Below, one piece after another: positions 15,323 to 24,010 of a DNA stretch of 33,700 nt (position 1 is the first letter of the stretch; every line of letters begins with the position of its first letter). The DNA lies in the NCBI GenBank assembly GCA_051871555.1, contig JBJECZ010000084.1:1-33700 (forward strand), read 5' to 3'. Under the pieces are notes generated by a model. That model was not told the DNA's origin. It saw only the letters and a program-made list of their open reading frames with translations, and ran no database searches. Position numbers and translations under genes: made by a program. This DNA is from SFTJ01 sp051871555 (GTDB lineage: Bacteria > Bacteroidota > Bacteroidia > Bacteroidales > Muribaculaceae).

Positions 15323-15952
15323 TCACAAATAACGTATCACTCCGCTTGTCGTACCATCGTCGTCGCGCGCCGGAAAAATCTTTCTGAACCCGAGCGGCAC
15401 TTTTGCATCATCATATTCGGTGAGCAGCGAAATGCCTTTGAACAACGATGGCAAGAACCTTGCAAAGTTAGCGCGAAACCTAAGTTTCCACTTTGCTTTT
15501 ACAAACGTCAGGATATCGCTTTCGCGTGACAATGTTGCTACACACTTCAAGGGACGCACCAACGCCGACTCACTCATTTCACTGTATAGCCACAATGCAT
15601 ATTTGTCGTGCTCGGCACTTGGCTCTACATAGCCAACGACGGTTCCTGGCAAAATATCGTAATCTTCCGAATCGACGTACACTATCCTATAGGTTAGCTT
15701 CAGGTCGCTTGCCTCGGCATCGGTTCGCTCAATCAGCAACGTGGTTTGCTCTTCGTTGTAATACCACAGCCCCTCGATTGGTTGCAAAGGCATTGACCGA
15801 AGCCTTCGTTCAACAGCATCGAGGCTGTAATCGCCGGCAACTATGGTTGAACCCTCAGGCAAAAAGTTATTATCCAGTGCCCGGCACAAGCCTGTGGCAG
15901 CATAGAATGCCAAGCCACACGCCACAGCAATATTTCGCATCACACGGCTCAT
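15323..15952 (-). CDS. exported protein of unknown function
   Basis: The 209-residue protein has an N-terminal signal peptide (MSRVMRNIAVACGLAFYAATGLCRA, cleavage near residue 25). The second methionine at residue 5 is also a possible start. The mature region reads as one domain. LPEGSTIVAGDYSLDAVERRLRSMPLQPIEGLWYYNEEQTTLLIER (about 31-76) suggests a domain that begins with an 'IEGLWYY...' strand, as in small lipocalin-like or WD-type exported proteins of Bacteroidetes. A C-terminal basic stretch (KAKWKLRFRANFARFLPSLFKGI) could form an amphipathic helix. I do not recognise a named family. It is the second gene of the operon, starting 23 nt after the DUF3078 gene, and its stop overlaps a possible GTG start of the next gene, pointing to coupled expression. 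Confidence 0.7.
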   Translation of the reverse strand: MSRVMRNIAVACGLAFYAATGLCRALDNNFLPEGSTIVAGDYSLDAVERRLRSMPLQPIEGLWYYNEEQTTLLIERTDAEASDLKLTYRIVYVDSEDYDILPGTVVGYVEPSAEHDKYALWLYSEMSESALVRPLKCVATLSRESDILTFVKAKWKLRFRANFARFLPSLFKGISLLTEYDDAKVPLGFRKIFPARDDDGTTSGVIRYL

Positions 15953-15975
15953 ATTCCGGGCAAAAAGGGGTTAAA

Positions 15976-17319
15976 TCAGTTTGTTGCAAACCTATAAGTC
16001 AAACCAAAACTCAATATCTCCTTAAACTGCCAATAGTTCCATTTGTCGTTGCGTTTTGCACTCTTATCGTAACGCAGGTGTGTATAGAACTGGGTTATCA
16101 GGTTGCGGGTGACATTGAAGTTGAATGTATTTTCCCAATCGCCCTGCACATATTCATAATTCGAGAACACATACAGGCGGCTCGACCACGAAATGGCTTG
16201 GTTGAATTTGCAATTCACCTTTGCTTCGAGTTTCGAACCCACATCGTGCACAGTGTGATGTCCGTCTTTTATACCGAAATTTCCGGGAGAAGGATTAACG
16301 TCGCTCGTGCACATCTTCATATTATAAGAAACCGGCGAAATCGAAAGGTTCAGCGTTCGCCAGCCATCCTTGCTCGCGTTGCTGTAAGTGATACCCACTG
16401 CCACGTTCAGTTCGCCAGGGCTGAGAAACGAAGCCTTGCGGTTGTTGGTGTTCGACGTGTAGTTATTCAGCAGCTGTGTCTTAAACTGCATAGTAGCTGA
16501 ATAATACCACTTTTTAATTGCCTTGATACCCACCAACGTGTTAATTTGCAACAGATCGTCGCTAATGCTGTAGCTGCGTATCGAGTCGTTAGGAGCCGAG
16601 TTGATACCCAACTTATAACGCACAGTGTTGGTGAACAAATAATTAGGATGAAGATTTTGGTTCAACTGCACAGTCCATTGCATGTCGCTAAGCACATTCA
16701 GCACATTGTTGCCGCCCTGATACCAGTTTTCCGACATATACGCCTGCGAGAATTGCAGAGAGGTGACAAACGTATGCAACCAGTTGTGCACCTTCACCTT
16801 TTCCATCTTGGCACCCACGCCCACATCGCCATAGTCGCGAGGCGCAATGCTGAGCGTGCGGTTCTTCGGGTCGACCACGCTGATGAATTCCTTTGGAGCT
16901 TCGGGCAGCTCGTTGGCATTATATATCACACGGTCGGGATACGTCACCATCGCAGCATAGCGCAGCCTATTCACCTTGTTGGTTTCCCTGATATCGTTGT
17001 TCAGCCAACTGCGGTCCACGTCCAACGCGTAATTGCCGTCGGAATTCCATGCAGCTATGGTGTCGGTCGAAAGCGTTTGATGACTGAAAATCAGCGGCAC
17101 AAACGCATACGAAGACTGCAATTCTATTGTGTCGTAGTCAAGCGTACGCCAATCGTTCAGTGTAATTGCCGGCACACGCTTCAACTCAAGCGAAAGAATA
17201 CTGTCAGCTTTACTCTGATATTTCAACGTGTCCTGTGTCTTGGCACTCACGCTTTGCAGCGCCATTGCTGCCGCCACAAAACTAATTATACTGCAAATGC
17301 GAAATGTAGTAATTCTCAT
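15976..17319 (-). CDS. DUF3078 family outer-membrane protein
   Basis: The 447-residue protein has a signal peptide (MRITTFRICSIISFVAAAMALQSVSA, cleavage about residue 26). Its C-terminal two thirds match the DUF3078 pattern. YMSENWYQGGNNVLNVLSDMQWTVQLN is followed by NYLFTNTVRYKLGIN, a DDLLQINTLVGIKAIKKWYYSATMQFKTQLLNNY segment, then ASFLSPGELNVAVGITY. Alternating aromatic/polar strands end in ...FGLTYRFATN with a near-terminal aromatic residue, as in outer-membrane beta-barrels. The N-terminal 150 residues are family-variable. The family is restricted largely to Bacteroidetes and has no assigned function. It is the first gene of an operon with two exported unknowns and a secreted C1B peptidase, and it has a textbook promoter at 17354-17385. 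Confidence 0.85.
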   Translation of the reverse strand: MRITTFRICSIISFVAAAMALQSVSAKTQDTLKYQSKADSILSLELKRVPAITLNDWRTLDYDTIELQSSYAFVPLIFSHQTLSTDTIAAWNSDGNYALDVDRSWLNNDIRETNKVNRLRYAAMVTYPDRVIYNANELPEAPKEFISVVDPKNRTLSIAPRDYGDVGVGAKMEKVKVHNWLHTFVTSLQFSQAYMSENWYQGGNNVLNVLSDMQWTVQLNQNLHPNYLFTNTVRYKLGINSAPNDSIRSYSISDDLLQINTLVGIKAIKKWYYSATMQFKTQLLNNYTSNTNNRKASFLSPGELNVAVGITYSNASKDGWRTLNLSISPVSYNMKMCTSDVNPSPGNFGIKDGHHTVHDVGSKLEAKVNCKFNQAISWSSRLYVFSNYEYVQGDWENTFNFNVTRNLITQFYTHLRYDKSAKRNDKWNYWQFKEILSFGLTYRFATN

Positions 17320-17353
17320 GCTATATTTATTGTTTTATCTCTATATCCTAATG

Positions 17354-17385
17354 CAAATTTAGCACAAATTCACGTCAACAACAAA
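17354..17385 (-). promoter_or_regulatory. complete Bacteroidetes promoter for the DUF3078-peptidase operon
   Basis: Read on the minus strand, TTTG (17385-17382) is followed after exactly 20 nt by TAAATTTG (17361-17354). Both boxes and the spacing match the consensus. Transcription should start near 17348, about 30 nt upstream of the DUF3078 start codon. Confidence 0.85.
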
Positions 17386-17434
17386 TATTTATGAATTGTT
17401 ATGAAAAATCATCCGCAACCACACTCTTCTATCA

Positions 17435-19738
17435 TTAAATTGACACTTTCACACCCACAAACAGCGAACGCGGAATCATTGGTCCGTAAATATAGCCCGA
17501 GTCGCGCATCTCGCCGCGGTCAAAATCGTTCTGATAGCTGTTGAACAGGTTCTGAACGCCACCATTCAGCTGTAATGTAGCATAATCAAACACTCTGAAA
17601 TCGTAAGACAGTTTCAGATTAGCATCGAAGAACGACGGCGTTTCAACAGCTACATCTACATCGGTGCCCGACCCCTGCAAGTGTTGCACAAGCATGCTGC
17701 CAGTGTAGGTGGCTGACAGCGACAGGGTGAGACGCTTTGTCGGGTTATACTTCAGTGTTGCGTAGCCATACAAGTCAGGCGTGCGGAACATACGCTTCAC
17801 TGGCGGCACCCGCTCGTCTTCACTCCAATATTCGGGACTCTTATACCGGCTGCGCTGATAGGTAACACCCATCTGCATCTGAAAATGCTTGTTCCACACC
17901 GCTTTCGCTTCGAGATTCATACCCCACACTGTAGCGCCCGAGCCATTGTAACGCTCAAGCACCTGATTGCCTTTGGCATCAAATTCTTCGAGTTTTCGCA
18001 AGGCAAACACATCAGTGAGGTCGGTATAAAACGCCTCAAACAGCACGTTAGTTTGCACGCCTCCTATCGTTGCGTACCAGTCAACTGATGCGCTCAGGCT
18101 CTGTGAACTCTCCTCTTTGAGCCCATCGGCAAGCACCGTCACCACGCGTTCGCCTCCAACTACTGCCACATGAAAATCCTCGTCGTAGGCTTGCGGCGAA
18201 CGGAATCCGGTGGAGTAAGATAATCTGAAATTCAATTGGTCCGATGGGTTGTAGCGTATGTTGGCGCGAGGCGACACTATTGCATTGTCAATCAGCGAAT
18301 GTTTGTCGACACGAGCTCCCACAAGGAAACCCCACCGATTGGTGCGCCACTCATTTTGCAAATATCCCGAATAAATGTTCACCTTTTGGGTCACATCATG
18401 GTCGTAGCCCAGAGTCACGTCGTTCAAATAATTGTGATTATACTCCACGCCTGCTACCAACTCCGACGGCATAAACCACAATTTCTTGAACGAATGAGTG
18501 AACTGTGCACCACCCACTGCCACAAAATCCTTGGTTCTGCCATAAGCGTTTTCATCCATTCCGCTGCCGTAATAGCTGTTTCGGCGAGTGTTCTGCATTG
18601 CAGCAAACACATTCAACTTGTTGCTATAATCATCGTTCCAAAGGTCAAACGAGGCGTCGGCAGAATGTATGTTATGGTCGGTTTGCTCAGCCACCATTGC
18701 CATATGCGGCTGCAAATCAAGATTGTCGCCTCCTCGGCGATATTCGTGAGTGCCGTGGTATTCGAGTGTTAGTTTCGATAAATCGGACGTGCGCATAAAC
18801 GTGCGCAAACCCATCGTTTGAGTCTTTAGCTGCGCAATCTCAGTGAATCCGTCGCCGTCGTGGTCGTAGCCGTCGCGCACGCGGTTCTGACCAAACACAA
18901 ACGCACCTATTTTCTGGTTGTCGCTCACCACCGACGCATTCAGTGTGGTATTGTTGTCGAGGGCGCTGCTGTTTCCAATCGAAGTGAGCATATGCGAACC
19001 CTCAGCTGTGTTGTTCAGCGGGTCGCGAGTGATGATGTTCACCGTTCCTCCAATAGCCGACGAGCCAAACAAAGCCGAACCGCCTCCACGCATCACCTCC
19101 ACTCGTTCAATCATGTTTGCCGGAATCTGCTCCAAACCATACACGCCTGCCAGCGCCGAAAAAACCGGACGCGAATTCATTAATATCTGCGAATAATGAC
19201 CGTCGAGCCCATTAATGCGCACCTGCGTGAAACCGCAATTCTGGCAATCGTTCTCAACACGCACGCCAGGCTGGAAGTTTAGTCCCTCTGCCAAGCAACT
19301 TGCGCCCACCATGTCGAAAAGTTGACCGCCCACAACACTCACCAACGAACTGCTGTTGCGACGTTTCACCTCACTCTTATTGCCCGTAACCACCACTGTT
19401 TCAATCTGAAACACATCGGGCTTCAACTCAAATTGCACCTCGGCAGTATGCCCTTTGCGCACCTTCACTTTGCGGGTTTGTGGCACATAGCCAATGCCCG
19501 ATATTTCAATTTCATAGTCGCCTTCCGGGATATTTTTCAAGAAATAATGCCCTGTTGCATCGGTGTTTGTGCCTATATTCGTTCCCAACAGGCGCACCGT
19601 CAAGAATGGAATGTGTTCGCCAGTTTCTTGCTCCACTGCATGTCCCTGAATGTGGGCGTCGGTCAATTGCTCTGCGCCCATTATCATAGTCTGCACCGAT
19701 GCACAAAGCACCAGCGCTAATGTAATTAGTCTGTTCAT
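17435..19738 (-). CDS. TonB-dependent outer-membrane receptor with carboxypeptidase-like N-terminal domain
   Basis: The 767-residue protein has a signal peptide (residues 1-21). A carboxypeptidase D-like regulatory domain follows (about 29-107: IQGHAVEQETGEHIPFLTVRLLGTNIGTNTDATGHYFLKNIPEGDYEIEIS). Next are a TonB-box-like ETVVVTG (113-119), the plug, and a 22-strand-type beta-barrel to the C-terminus. The plug carries Cys165-Gln-Asn-Cys168 in DCQNCGFTQVRINGLDGHYSQILMNSRPVF, then the conserved IERVEVMRGGGSALFGSSAIGGTVNII. It imports a scarce ligand using TonB energy. The preceding gene encodes a His-rich small membrane protein, and the CxxC in the plug also hints at metal handling, but heme, siderophore or cobalamin cannot be excluded. 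There is no SusD partner nearby, which argues against a glycan receptor. Transcription is probably from 20219-20250. Confidence 0.92.
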   Translation of the reverse strand: MNRLITLALVLCASVQTMIMGAEQLTDAHIQGHAVEQETGEHIPFLTVRLLGTNIGTNTDATGHYFLKNIPEGDYEIEISGIGYVPQTRKVKVRKGHTAEVQFELKPDVFQIETVVVTGNKSEVKRRNSSSLVSVVGGQLFDMVGASCLAEGLNFQPGVRVENDCQNCGFTQVRINGLDGHYSQILMNSRPVFSALAGVYGLEQIPANMIERVEVMRGGGSALFGSSAIGGTVNIITRDPLNNTAEGSHMLTSIGNSSALDNNTTLNASVVSDNQKIGAFVFGQNRVRDGYDHDGDGFTEIAQLKTQTMGLRTFMRTSDLSKLTLEYHGTHEYRRGGDNLDLQPHMAMVAEQTDHNIHSADASFDLWNDDYSNKLNVFAAMQNTRRNSYYGSGMDENAYGRTKDFVAVGGAQFTHSFKKLWFMPSELVAGVEYNHNYLNDVTLGYDHDVTQKVNIYSGYLQNEWRTNRWGFLVGARVDKHSLIDNAIVSPRANIRYNPSDQLNFRLSYSTGFRSPQAYDEDFHVAVVGGERVVTVLADGLKEESSQSLSASVDWYATIGGVQTNVLFEAFYTDLTDVFALRKLEEFDAKGNQVLERYNGSGATVWGMNLEAKAVWNKHFQMQMGVTYQRSRYKSPEYWSEDERVPPVKRMFRTPDLYGYATLKYNPTKRLTLSLSATYTGSMLVQHLQGSGTDVDVAVETPSFFDANLKLSYDFRVFDYATLQLNGGVQNLFNSYQNDFDRGEMRDSGYIYGPMIPRSLFVGVKVSI

Positions 19739-19856
19739 TAATTAATTCTGTTTGTTGATTTTAGTAATAGAATGTGCTTTGACACACAACAAATTTCACC
19801 ACAGCCAAATAGCGGTGCAAATAATCTAAGATTAAAAATACTCTATTTAATATAAT

Positions 19857-20204
19857 TCAACAAACAGGTGGTCCACGACGATTAAAGTGCTCTAATGACG
19901 CAAAAACAGGCTGACTCAGCACCGGTTCATGGCCAAGCTCTCTAATCCATTCAATTGGCTCAACGAGAATCCTCGCCGTATCGTCGACAAACACCACATG
20001 GTTCAGTTGGGCTATCGAATAGACCGCCTGACTGCTGCTGTGATGTGCCTCAGTGAACGGGTGTGAGTGCCACACCTTCACGTTATCTACAACGTGATAG
20101 TGATAGAACAACGTGCTGCCGCAATATAATTCGCTCACGGCTAACACAAGCAACATTGCCAATACTCGTTGCTTCAACTCGATATGTCGGCTGTTCCTTT
20201 TCAT
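19857..20204 (-). CDS. small His-rich membrane-anchored protein, likely partner of the TonB receptor
   Basis: The 115-residue protein has one hydrophobic segment (about 12-28) that anchors or exports it. Just after it come clustered histidines: H35-Y-H37, then HSHPF (H46, H48), H54-H55. The protein ends GPPVC. The pattern is that of a small periplasmic metal-handling protein, though no named domain is certain. I use the ATG at 20204; the listed frame extends one codon to a TTG at 20207. It precedes the TonB receptor gene by 118 nt on the same strand, with a perfect promoter just upstream giving a leader of only about 8-11 nt. Together they look like a metal or metal-complex uptake unit. Inference from motif and neighbourhood. 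Confidence 0.65.
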   Translation of the reverse strand: MKRNSRHIELKQRVLAMLLVLAVSELYCGSTLFYHYHVVDNVKVWHSHPFTEAHHSSSQAVYSIAQLNHVVFVDDTARILVEPIEWIRELGHEPVLSQPVFASLEHFNRRGPPVC

Positions 20205-20218
20205 CAATTATCGGGCTG

Positions 20219-20250
20219 CAAAGATAGCAATTATTTCGCTTCCTCGCAAA
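20219..20250 (-). promoter_or_regulatory. complete Bacteroidetes promoter for the His-rich protein/TonB receptor unit
   Basis: On the minus strand TTTG (20250-20247), then exactly 20 nt, then TATCTTTG (20226-20219). Both boxes match the consensus. The ATG at 20204 lies 14 nt beyond the -7 box, so the leader is very short. Confidence 0.85.
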
Positions 20251-20285
20251 CAGCACCATATCTGCAGGTGCTTAGAGCATGTGCA

Positions 20286-23200
20286 TCAGTTAGCAGCCAC
20301 GGCAATTTTCTTCGATTTGGTTGAGTAATGTACGCCGTCGCACGATATGCTTGCCCTATAAACGTATATTCCGCGCGGCACACGGTTGCCACTCGTGTCG
20401 CATAGTGTCCAGGTGATTGGCAGCGTTTCGCCAAACGCACTCTTGCCGCTTTGAGCAGTGCTCCACACTTCGCGTCCCATTAGGTCGAACACCTGCAGCT
20501 TCACGTTCAGCATTGCCTCGGGTCGATTGTGCTTAATGTAGAACACAGCATCGGTGACTGCCGGACACGCCGTTGTGTAAACATCGTAAAATTCGGGCTT
20601 TAACCCTTCTTCAACCACAAAGTTTATGGTCTTCTCGCTCGAATTACAGAACACGTCCCACACCTTCAAGCGCAGCGTATGTTCGCCAGGCGCGAGCCCC
20701 GATAGCGGATAAGCTATTGTGCCAGCATTGCCTTCGCTGTTATACGATGGTGTGAAATAGCTCGACACATCGCTATATGTGGTCACGCCGTCGACTTGCA
20801 ACGTAATATCGTGCCCGATGCCGCCCGACGAGAAGTTAATTCCATCGGGGTCGAAAATGCTGGCTATCACCAATGGCGAGTCGTTAACCTTGTCGCCATC
20901 TACAAAGGTTGGGCTGTTGAGCACAAGGCTTTCAATTTCGGGTCCTTGGTCGTCGCCGGTCACTGTTTCGTCGTATCCATAAATATAGAATTGGTCGGTG
21001 CTGCCCATCGCCTCGCTCGCCTTGTCGTTGCTGTAAGCATAAAGGCAAATTCGAGCCGGACTGTAGTTGTCGAACGAATTTGTTGCAATAAGTTCGCTGG
21101 GGATAGTAACACGCACCTTGAATGTGCCGTTAGTCACCGAATCGCTCACTATGGCAAGGCGGTTACTTCGGTCTTGGAAGGCAAATTCCACACCATCATC
21201 GCCGTAGCCTAGCGTCACCACACTTTGCTCGGCATCGTAGAGCGTAGCAGCCAGATTGCCGCTAAAATCACTTGCCAATGCGCCGTCGGCATCAAGCACT
21301 CTGCCTTCGAATATCAACTGCTGACGCGCCTGGAATGTAGGCATATTGTCATCACCCACCTCGTAGCCGTTTATTCGTTCCACCTGAAGCACATATTCGG
21401 GATAACGCAAGCGCATTGCTGGGTCGCCAAACAACGCATAGCGCAAGCGGTTTTCGTCGCGCACGTTATTCTTGCCCAAACGCACAAATTCGCCTATTGT
21501 GTAATGCTTGCCCTCATTGTCGCGCGCAAAAGCATAGCGAGCTATGGCATTGTTGAGTGTTCCGTTGTTTGGTATATAGGCAACACGCGTTGCCGAAAGC
21601 TCGGCTATCACACCGCCGCTGCCATTCAAATACATCAACTCTCCGCCCGAACGCTCATTTCCATCGAACTTCGAGAAGCTGCATGTGGCAGCGAACAAAA
21701 ATGGAAGTCGCCGGTTGTAAAGATTGTTAATATCATACCACGTGAGCATGCGTTCGCCAGTCCAGCTGGTGGTATTGGCGTGACCAATAAAGCTCAACCA
21801 AAATATGCCTTCGTCCATTTGCCTAAAAAACAAGTCGCGACCAACTTGGCACACTCTGGCGCCGCTCGAGCTCTTGTTGTCGTAGGCATCTACGTATATG
21901 CGGTTAAATTGATAGTCCTCTGCCCCGTTTTGGTTGTAAAGGCTAATAATTGATTCGGCTTGCTCCATGTGCTTCGCCGAGTTTTGGTCGTCGGCAATCA
22001 CCGTAGCGCGAGTTTTCCACGCCCCAAAGTCGGCACCGCCTACATATTTATACAGCTTGTCAACCACCGCTTTGGCTTCAGCCACAGTGGCAACAGGCAT
22101 ACGGCCCACACCAATCGACAACTTCGAGGTGCTCAAGCTGCTGCCTTCGTTGTCGCCAAGCATCACCAGAATGTCGTCGGTTGTAAACGAGCTGTAGTCG
22201 CTTGTGCTCTCGTCGCTTTGCCAAGTCAGCAGCATTGGCTGACGGCTTGCCTTCACCTGCTCGGTGAGTTGGCGGTTATCGAAACTGCCACTGCCAAACA
22301 ACAACAAGTGCTGCAATCGGTGCCCTTCGGCGTCGGTGCCACGGTCGTAGAACATCTTGCACAGCTTGCGGTATGCCATAGCATCGGGCGTACCCGACGA
22401 AAATTCGTTATATATCGGTTCAGGCTCAACAACCAACACGCGCATTCCGTCGAGGCTCTCGTGAAGGGCTGCTACACGCTGCGCCTGAGCGGCGAACTCT
22501 TTTGGGGTGATTATAATCAAGTCGGGAATTGGCTCACCATGAAGGTCTTGATTCTTCACTTCACCCACATAGGTGGGCGAAGGCACCTGGGCATCGCTGT
22601 TGAATGCCACATACGAGCGCTCGCCTCCGGCGCATGGCGCAAAAGCCATGCCACCCTCGCCCTGCTGAAGGTTCATCACCACAGGCGTGGCGGCATTTGT
22701 CACATCCCACACGTTGGTGTTTGCAGTTGCGCCCTCTATGCTTAAAGCAACCTGACCACTACTGTTGTAACCAAACTGCAGCATTCCGTCTGTCAAAGCC
22801 AATCTACGGGGATAATTCACCGTTATGCCGTCGAGGCGCGCCACATTCATCACACCTTCGGTCTGAAATCCAATGGTATATGAAAGCTCTTCCACCGTGG
22901 GAAGGCTGAACTTCTTCAGGCTGTACGACTCACGCACATACTGATGTTCGTCGTCGATAGGCGCAATCTCGTCGGCTGAAGTGCTGCTAAGCTGAGTGCC
23001 GTTAACGCGCAACATCAGACGGCCGTTTGAACTTCCCTGAATGTTTGCAGCAAACACCGTAAGCACACTTATTTCGCCGTCTGCCACATAACCGGGCAAC
23101 GGCAACTTGAATGTCTGTGTAGTATTATAGCGAAAATCCTCGCCATAGAGGCGTTTTCCGCTCTCGCCCACCGAGACAAGTTCGCTCTCGTGATAAGTGC

Positions 23201-23717
23201 GGCCCACAATCTGGCTCACCACAGCTGCGTCAGGCTGCACCTCAGCAGTGCTCACTTCAGGTCTCAGTTCTTCGGCAGTGTCACCATCTGCCTCAGTGAC
23301 AAAATAATAGCCAGCAACAGCGTAAGGATGCTGCTCCTGCCTGTACTTCATTCCGCGGTTGTCAACCAACCACCTCATTGGACCCACACCATAGAAATAT
23401 ATCGCATCGTTGCTGCGACTCACTGCCACTTGGGGCAGGTCGTCGACGTAATTAGCCTTGGTGAGCGACTCCGAAATAAGAGCACCACCATAGCCATATA
23501 CCCGCAACCGAGAGATGTCGCTAAAGCCCCATCGACGGGCGTCGGCTGATGTTATGCGATACACGCCGCTCTCCGCAACGCTGATTTTCACCCATCGGCC
23601 CGCATTGAGGCGCGACTGCTGAGCATAGTGGTCAGCCTCAAAAGCCTGGCACACGCCCATAGCACATGCTGCACACACCAAGCCTGCCACCATTCGCAAT
23701 ATGTTGTTACTTGCCAT
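20286..23717 (-). CDS. porU: type IX secretion sortase PorU-like, C25 peptidase (copy 1)
   Basis: The 1143-residue protein has a signal peptide (about 1-25) and a PorU N-terminal domain (SRLNAGRWVKISVAESGVYRITSADARRWGFSD..VYGYGG, about 35-78). A gingipain-type C25 domain begins at DLIIITPKEFAAQAQRVA and ends near FGDPAMRLRYPE, and a C-terminal FlgD-Ig-like/T9SS-tail-like segment closes the protein (last 90 residues, VFDLMGREVW ... GIYVYRASI). The catalytic dyad is His646 in FIGHANTTSW and Cys679 in ATCSFSKFDG, a 33-residue spacing. PorU is the outer-membrane sortase that cleaves CTD signals from T9SS cargo and attaches A-LPS. This copy has the canonical ATCSF...FD motif. It is not next to porV: a second paralog lies at 28315. 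Only one of the two is likely to be the housekeeping PorU. Confidence 0.9.
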   Translation of the reverse strand: MASNNILRMVAGLVCAACAMGVCQAFEADHYAQQSRLNAGRWVKISVAESGVYRITSADARRWGFSDISRLRVYGYGGALISESLTKANYVDDLPQVAVSRSNDAIYFYGVGPMRWLVDNRGMKYRQEQHPYAVAGYYFVTEADGDTAEELRPEVSTAEVQPDAAVVSQIVGRTYHESELVSVGESGKRLYGEDFRYNTTQTFKLPLPGYVADGEISVLTVFAANIQGSSNGRLMLRVNGTQLSSTSADEIAPIDDEHQYVRESYSLKKFSLPTVEELSYTIGFQTEGVMNVARLDGITVNYPRRLALTDGMLQFGYNSSGQVALSIEGATANTNVWDVTNAATPVVMNLQQGEGGMAFAPCAGGERSYVAFNSDAQVPSPTYVGEVKNQDLHGEPIPDLIIITPKEFAAQAQRVAALHESLDGMRVLVVEPEPIYNEFSSGTPDAMAYRKLCKMFYDRGTDAEGHRLQHLLLFGSGSFDNRQLTEQVKASRQPMLLTWQSDESTSDYSSFTTDDILVMLGDNEGSSLSTSKLSIGVGRMPVATVAEAKAVVDKLYKYVGGADFGAWKTRATVIADDQNSAKHMEQAESIISLYNQNGAEDYQFNRIYVDAYDNKSSSGARVCQVGRDLFFRQMDEGIFWLSFIGHANTTSWTGERMLTWYDINNLYNRRLPFLFAATCSFSKFDGNERSGGELMYLNGSGGVIAELSATRVAYIPNNGTLNNAIARYAFARDNEGKHYTIGEFVRLGKNNVRDENRLRYALFGDPAMRLRYPEYVLQVERINGYEVGDDNMPTFQARQQLIFEGRVLDADGALASDFSGNLAATLYDAEQSVVTLGYGDDGVEFAFQDRSNRLAIVSDSVTNGTFKVRVTIPSELIATNSFDNYSPARICLYAYSNDKASEAMGSTDQFYIYGYDETVTGDDQGPEIESLVLNSPTFVDGDKVNDSPLVIASIFDPDGINFSSGGIGHDITLQVDGVTTYSDVSSYFTPSYNSEGNAGTIAYPLSGLAPGEHTLRLKVWDVFCNSSEKTINFVVEEGLKPEFYDVYTTACPAVTDAVFYIKHNRPEAMLNVKLQVFDLMGREVWSTAQSGKSAFGETLPITWTLCDTSGNRVPRGIYVYRASISCDGVHYSTKSKKIAVAAN

Positions 23718-23882
23718 AGTCTTGATTAATTCCCTTTTTTATCAAATTAGCGGCACCTGTGCAACACAGCACCAAATGCACACTATATCATAACTTAAAC
23801 GTAGTTTACGGTGAATTTATTGCACAAATCTCAAAACAACACACCCCCAATAGCATTATTTTTTTTCATTAACGCCTCACCA

Positions 23883-23914
23883 TTTGCCTTTTTGCAGAAT
23901 TCTTTATATCTTCA
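23883..23914 (+). promoter_or_regulatory. Bacteroidetes-type promoter for the GH84 gene
   Basis: TTTG at 23883-23886 is followed after exactly 20 nt by TATCTTCA at 23907-23914, which matches TAnnTTTG except at two positions. The leader would be about 90 nt. It is the best candidate in the 293-nt divergent region between the PorU-like and GH84 genes. Confidence 0.55.
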
Positions 23915-24010
23915 CATCGTTAATGTATAACACAACTAATCGCAGGTTTATACTTTACCCTCCATTTTTTGAACAACATTAATAACTAAACTGTATATAC
24001 AAAAACCTTT

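Noticed and set aside
15493..17394. Two long plus-strand ORFs (335 and 282 codons) over the exported proteins and DUF3078 gene
   Set aside because: They are antisense to well-supported genes with signal peptides, family motifs and an operon promoter. Translations are rich in His/Arg, typical of shadows.
21225..22745. Plus-strand ORFs of 242 and 261 codons inside the PorU-like gene
   Set aside because: Antisense shadows of a well-supported C25 sortase; no start signals or motifs.
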